DNA from: Calothrix sp. PCC 7103
GTDB lineage: Bacteria; Cyanobacteriota; Cyanobacteriia; Cyanobacteriales; Nostocaceae
Length of the DNA: 64,000 nucleotides
Assembly: GCF_000331305.1 (NCBI RefSeq)
Contig: NZ_KB217482.1
Coordinates: 62,001-126,000, forward strand
Reading direction: 5' to 3'
The notes below the pieces were generated by a model. The model had not been told where the DNA came from. It saw only the letters and a list, made by a program, of their open reading frames with translations, and searched no databases. Positions 57,203 through 64,000 of the stretch are shown here, one piece after another (position 1 is the stretch's first letter; each line of letters opens with the position of its first letter). The position numbers and the translations under genes were made by a program.

Positions 57203-59128
57203 ATGAACGACGAACAACATCAAAATATAGGTGAGCTTCGTCCGCAGTACCAAACTTATGACCGACAAAAGTGCTTTATTGCTTACAGCGAACAAGCTTA
57301 CTGGTCAACAGACCTTTTAGAAGCAGCCTCGGAAGTGTTGTCAGAACCTGAGTTTAACCTAGAACCAGACTATGCTCGTAAGCATTATATTTCAGATGTC
57401 CCCCTGCGCCAAAAAGCATTAGAACTTATAGCAAATGCTCGATACGGAATCTATGACCTATCTTGGTGGCGCCGGGATAATAAAAGTCCGTGGCAAATAC
57501 CGCGCAATGTATTTATAGAACTGGGAGTTGCCATCGCACTAAATCGTCCTACTCTATTACTTTGCCATGAGAGTAACAAAGAAGAAGGTTTAGAACTACC
57601 AAACTGCTTACATTGTCTGAGTGACCAAGTTTTAGAGTTTAGCGGAAAATATAGCCTAAAAAAAGTTTTACTAAAACACTTACCAACATGGATTAATAAG
57701 GCGCCTGAAAAAGCTTGGTGGAACCGTCACTGTATTTTCGGGAATAGAATTTGTGAATATCGTGAGGCACATCCGCGCACCGAACAGTTCGGACAAAACA
57801 CCTTAAATTGCAGTATTGCAGATGGAACAGATAGTTCACGTTCGGACTTTCGACATATTGTTGAGGAAGTGTTAAACCGCTTTTGTAACGTTAATTATAC
57901 TTATTTAGATAATCTTACCCTCGAAAAAGGTTATAATTTTCTATTATGTACTAACTGCCAAAAAATTCGCTCATCACCTCTTGCTATCTACCGCATCACA
58001 TCAAAAACACCCCCAGAAGCATTTATTGCCATCGGTATAAGCCTTGCTTTAGAAGCACAATTTGGGTACAAAATATTTAGAATTTTGATAACAGAAGATA
58101 TACAAATTGTACCCTCTTTATTATCTGGGTATGAAGTAGTAGTAGCCAAAAGCGATAAGGATAAAAAAGATAAATTACGTCAAATTATACCAAATGTTAT
58201 AAAAAGAGTAAGAGAAACAACATGGAAGCCAAGACCACTACCTTTCATTGATATTTCAGTGAATTTATGTGAGGAAATTCAAATTGATGCAAAAGACAGT
58301 TTAATTCAAAACAGTGCAGTAATTGATACCACAGCCTCAAGTAATAGAGCCAAGCTATCTGATTCCGAACAAAAACTATGGGAAGCTATGGTTGATGCTT
58401 TTCCAAATATCAATCAATTAGAAGTAGTACTTAATGACGCATTTAATGTACGTTTAAAGGAAATAACAAGATTAAGGAATATTGTTAAAGCCGTTTTAAG
58501 TGTAATTAGCTGGGCTGAGTCAAAAGGTACCTTAGAGCAGTTAATTAAAAGTGCCTATAAACATAATCCTAGTAATATTAAGTTAGGAACAATAACTAAA
58601 GAACTATACCCTCAATTATTTTTATCAGAATCATCAATTGAAGAAACACTCGACCCAACAGCCTTCATTCCAATTGAAGAATTACAACTTTCTGTTCGAG
58701 CTTATAACTGTCTAAAGCGGGCACAAATAAACTCAGTGGCAGATTTGTTAGATTGTACTCAAGAAGACCTGTTAGAAATAAAGAACTTTGGACAAAAGTC
58801 AGTAGAAGAAGTAATTGAAGCCCTAAAACGACGATTAGGTATTATTTTACCTAAAAAAATGTCTTCACAGCGTAATAAGAATTATTTACTAAGCAATGAA
58901 GATTTTATTATCCCAGAAATTTCTGACTTAAAAGATTTGCTGGAAAATTCAGATATTATTACTCCTCGCGAACGTGATATAGTAAGACTTTGTTATGGTC
59001 TGGATGACGGACGGAAAAAAACTTGGGAGGAAATTGCTTATATTTTCAATATTGAGCAAGAGCAGGTTAAAGAAATTTGTATTACAGTAGTCAATAAACT
59101 TAGAAATACCAAAATACAACAAAATTGA
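57203..59128 (+). CDS. Double TIR/NDT-like protein fused to EAD1, RpoA-CTD and sigma region 4
   Basis: 641 residues, closely related to the first effector over its N-terminal ~470 residues ([20 protein letters not shown], four conserved Cys, module 2 with [17 protein letters not shown]1 at ~384-473). It then carries an RNA polymerase alpha C-terminal domain at ~482-550 ([37 protein letters not shown]), very similar to the cyanobacterial rpoA tail. Residues ~586-636 look like sigma-70 region 4 ([20 protein letters not shown], then [19 protein letters not shown]). The genuine rpoA is expected in the ribosomal operon, not here. Such a fusion could divert, guard or mimic the transcription machinery. 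The start follows the decayed fragment; an AAGGGG stretch lies upstream. Confidence 0.85.
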   Translation: MNDEQHQNIGELRPQYQTYDRQKCFIAYSEQAYWSTDLLEAASEVLSEPEFNLEPDYARKHYISDVPLRQKALELIANARYGIYDLSWWRRDNKSPWQIPRNVFIELGVAIALNRPTLLLCHESNKEEGLELPNCLHCLSDQVLEFSGKYSLKKVLLKHLPTWINKAPEKAWWNRHCIFGNRICEYREAHPRTEQFGQNTLNCSIADGTDSSRSDFRHIVEEVLNRFCNVNYTYLDNLTLEKGYNFLLCTNCQKIRSSPLAIYRITSKTPPEAFIAIGISLALEAQFGYKIFRILITEDIQIVPSLLSGYEVVVAKSDKDKKDKLRQIIPNVIKRVRETTWKPRPLPFIDISVNLCEEIQIDAKDSLIQNSAVIDTTASSNRAKLSDSEQKLWEAMVDAFPNINQLEVVLNDAFNVRLKEITRLRNIVKAVLSVISWAESKGTLEQLIKSAYKHNPSNIKLGTITKELYPQLFLSESSIEETLDPTAFIPIEELQLSVRAYNCLKRAQINSVADLLDCTQEDLLEIKNFGQKSVEEVIEALKRRLGIILPKKMSSQRNKNYLLSNEDFIIPEISDLKDLLENSDIITPRERDIVRLCYGLDDGRKKTWEEIAYIFNIEQEQVKEICITVVNKLRNTKIQQN

Positions 59129-59166
59129 TCGGTTCATCCTTATCCAAGAATTAGATAAATTCAAGT

Positions 59167-63082
<3,916 letters not shown>

Positions 63083-63445
63083 CGTCGCAACTATTACGTA
63101 TGATTAGCGTACTATGTTTTAAATATTATACAGATTTTCAAATAGCTCCAGATTTCATTAGGCAAATTTAAGCATCTACCTTCAAAAGGCGCCTTACTTT
63201 ACAAAAGCCAACGCACCCGAAGAGATTTCCCTCCCATATCGATAATAAAAACAAATGCACCTGACAGGGATTTCCTACACTCGTGGTAAAAACCAACGCA
63301 CTTCCCACACTCGTGATAAAAACTAACGTACCAGACAAGCGTTTCTTATACCTAGAGGACTAGTGAACCCGTTCGCAAGGCTCTCCGTTGAACAAAATAG
63401 TTTATCTACAAAGATTTTATTACTATTACGCTACCGGATATAATA
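63083..63445. other. Gene-free region with degenerate direct repeats
   Basis: Upstream of ATPase B and past the end of the right-hand recombinase. Four degenerate copies of a TAAAAACNAACGCAC-like unit lie near 63198, 63243, 63284 and 63314; the last two, each starting ACACTCGTG(G/A)TAAAAAC, are 30 bp apart. The number, divergence and spacing are not those of a CRISPR array. Could be operator sites for the ATPase B operon or recombinase-binding sites. Confidence 0.4.
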
Positions 63446-64000
63446 TCAATTCTTCCTCCGCTTCCTACCAAGGCGCGCAGCAAGCTTATCCGACAACTCC
63501 AACTGGTACTGATTCTTATTATCCTCATACGCCAAAATAACGCGCGGGTCAGCATGTCTACTAAGATGCTGTACCTTCCGGTAATCACCCTTCGCCAAAT
63601 CCAGCGCTTCCGTAATACCGCTATGTCTAATCCTGTGCGGAGACATCCTTTTACTAATCCCCGCACGCGCGCAAGTCATCCTCACAATTGCATACAACCC
63701 ATCCCCGCTCAACGGGCGCCCAAAATTATGAAAATCCATCGCAATAAACAGCGGGTCACTAGGCTTCACACTACTACGACAACGTAACCAACCATATATA
63801 GCGTCCGCAACATTCCTATTCAAATCCACCTTAACATCATCATTCCTCTTACCCTTCCCATACACACGCAACACCGACTCCTGATAATTAAAATCACTCA
63901 CCTTCAACTTGGCAATCTCACACCGTCGCAATACATTCGACCAAAACAACAAAAACAAAGCATAATCGCGCTTACCCTTATCAGTACTCACATCAATAAC
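63446..64000 (-). CDS. Tyrosine recombinase / integrase, 5' end beyond the window
   Basis: The frame is open to the right edge. The ~184 visible residues are a phage-integrase catalytic domain: Arg in SNVLRRCEIAKL, His-x-x-Arg in SPHRIRHSGIT, His in LSRHADPRV and Tyr in ILAYEDNKN. It is clearly a different subfamily from the recombinase at 21554. It ends ~360 bp from the start of ATPase B, at the outer side of the defence-like island, and could have been involved in its mobility. Confidence 0.88.
   Translation of the reverse strand, partial: VIDVSTDKGKRDYALFLLFWSNVLRRCEIAKLKVSDFNYQESVLRVYGKGKRNDDVKVDLNRNVADAIYGWLRCRSSVKPSDPLFIAMDFHNFGRPLSGDGLYAIVRMTCARAGISKRMSPHRIRHSGITEALDLAKGDYRKVQHLSRHADPRVILAYEDNKNQYQLELSDKLAARLGRKRRKN

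Noticed and set aside
58649-59128. Genuine rpoA or sigma-factor gene end
   Set aside because: Only the C-terminal domain of RpoA and region 4 of a sigma factor are present, fused to the TIR-like/EAD1 protein.
63190-63335. CRISPR array
   Set aside because: Repeats are only ~15 bp, diverged and unevenly spaced (about 30-45 bp), and there are no cas genes in the window.

Overview
The window comes from a filamentous, heterocyst-type cyanobacterium (Nostocales-like). The pointers are an hstK-type Ser/Thr kinase/histidine kinase hybrid, CHASE2, DUF928 and CHAT-TPR genes beside two-partner-secretion exoproteins, an XisI-like protein, and fused domains that closely resemble cyanobacterial PetF ferredoxin, RbpA-type RRM protein and RpoA C-terminal domain. 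The DNA is AT-rich. The palindrome GGCGCC occurs about 77 times by my hand count (roughly 3 expected from base composition), whereas the classical cyanobacterial palindrome HIP1 (GCGATCGC) was seen only once.

Left part (1-23 kb): the 3' portion of a large TpsA exoprotein; a WD40 protein; a small exported protein; a three-gene minus-strand operon led by an AAA ATPase whose Walker B glutamate is lysine; a 1.3-kb gene-free stretch with REP-like palindromes and arrays of short spaced repeats resembling Tn7-type transposon ends; a DUF6398/pRiA4b-ORF3 protein; the 1,792-aa hstK-type kinase; a GNAT acyltransferase paired with a PLP decarboxylase; a tyrosine recombinase; and a shortened XisI-like gene.

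Middle (23-47 kb): a signalling group (frameshifted degenerate sensor kinase, response regulator, CHASE2 histidine kinase), a DUF928 protein, a CHAT-TPR protease-like protein, then three consecutive TpsA exoproteins and their TpsB outer-membrane transporter. Together these form a surface/secretion module with its own signalling genes. Two small exported or membrane families and a beta-barrel-like protein follow.

Right part (47-63 kb): the most unusual region, which looks like a conflict/defence island. It begins at a 78-bp scar of the 21.5-kb integrase and carries an LCAT/phospholipase-like hydrolase, a transglutaminase-like protein with a duplicated TIR/deoxyribosyltransferase-like module, and two paralogous GHKL (Topo VIB-like) ATPases at the outer ends of two convergent operons. 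Between the ATPases lie four paralogous proteins, each with two TIR-like domains and a different C-terminus: EAD1 plus an unknown domain; RRM-IF2N-RRM; EAD1 plus RpoA-CTD plus sigma region 4; and a complete [2Fe-2S] ferredoxin. Attaching near-complete copies of host transcription, translation, RNA-binding and photosynthetic proteins to a common TIR-like module suggests an integrated-decoy or host-targeting immune system. A decayed fragment inside the array shows it grew by duplication of an ATPase-plus-effector unit. A second tyrosine recombinase runs off the right edge.
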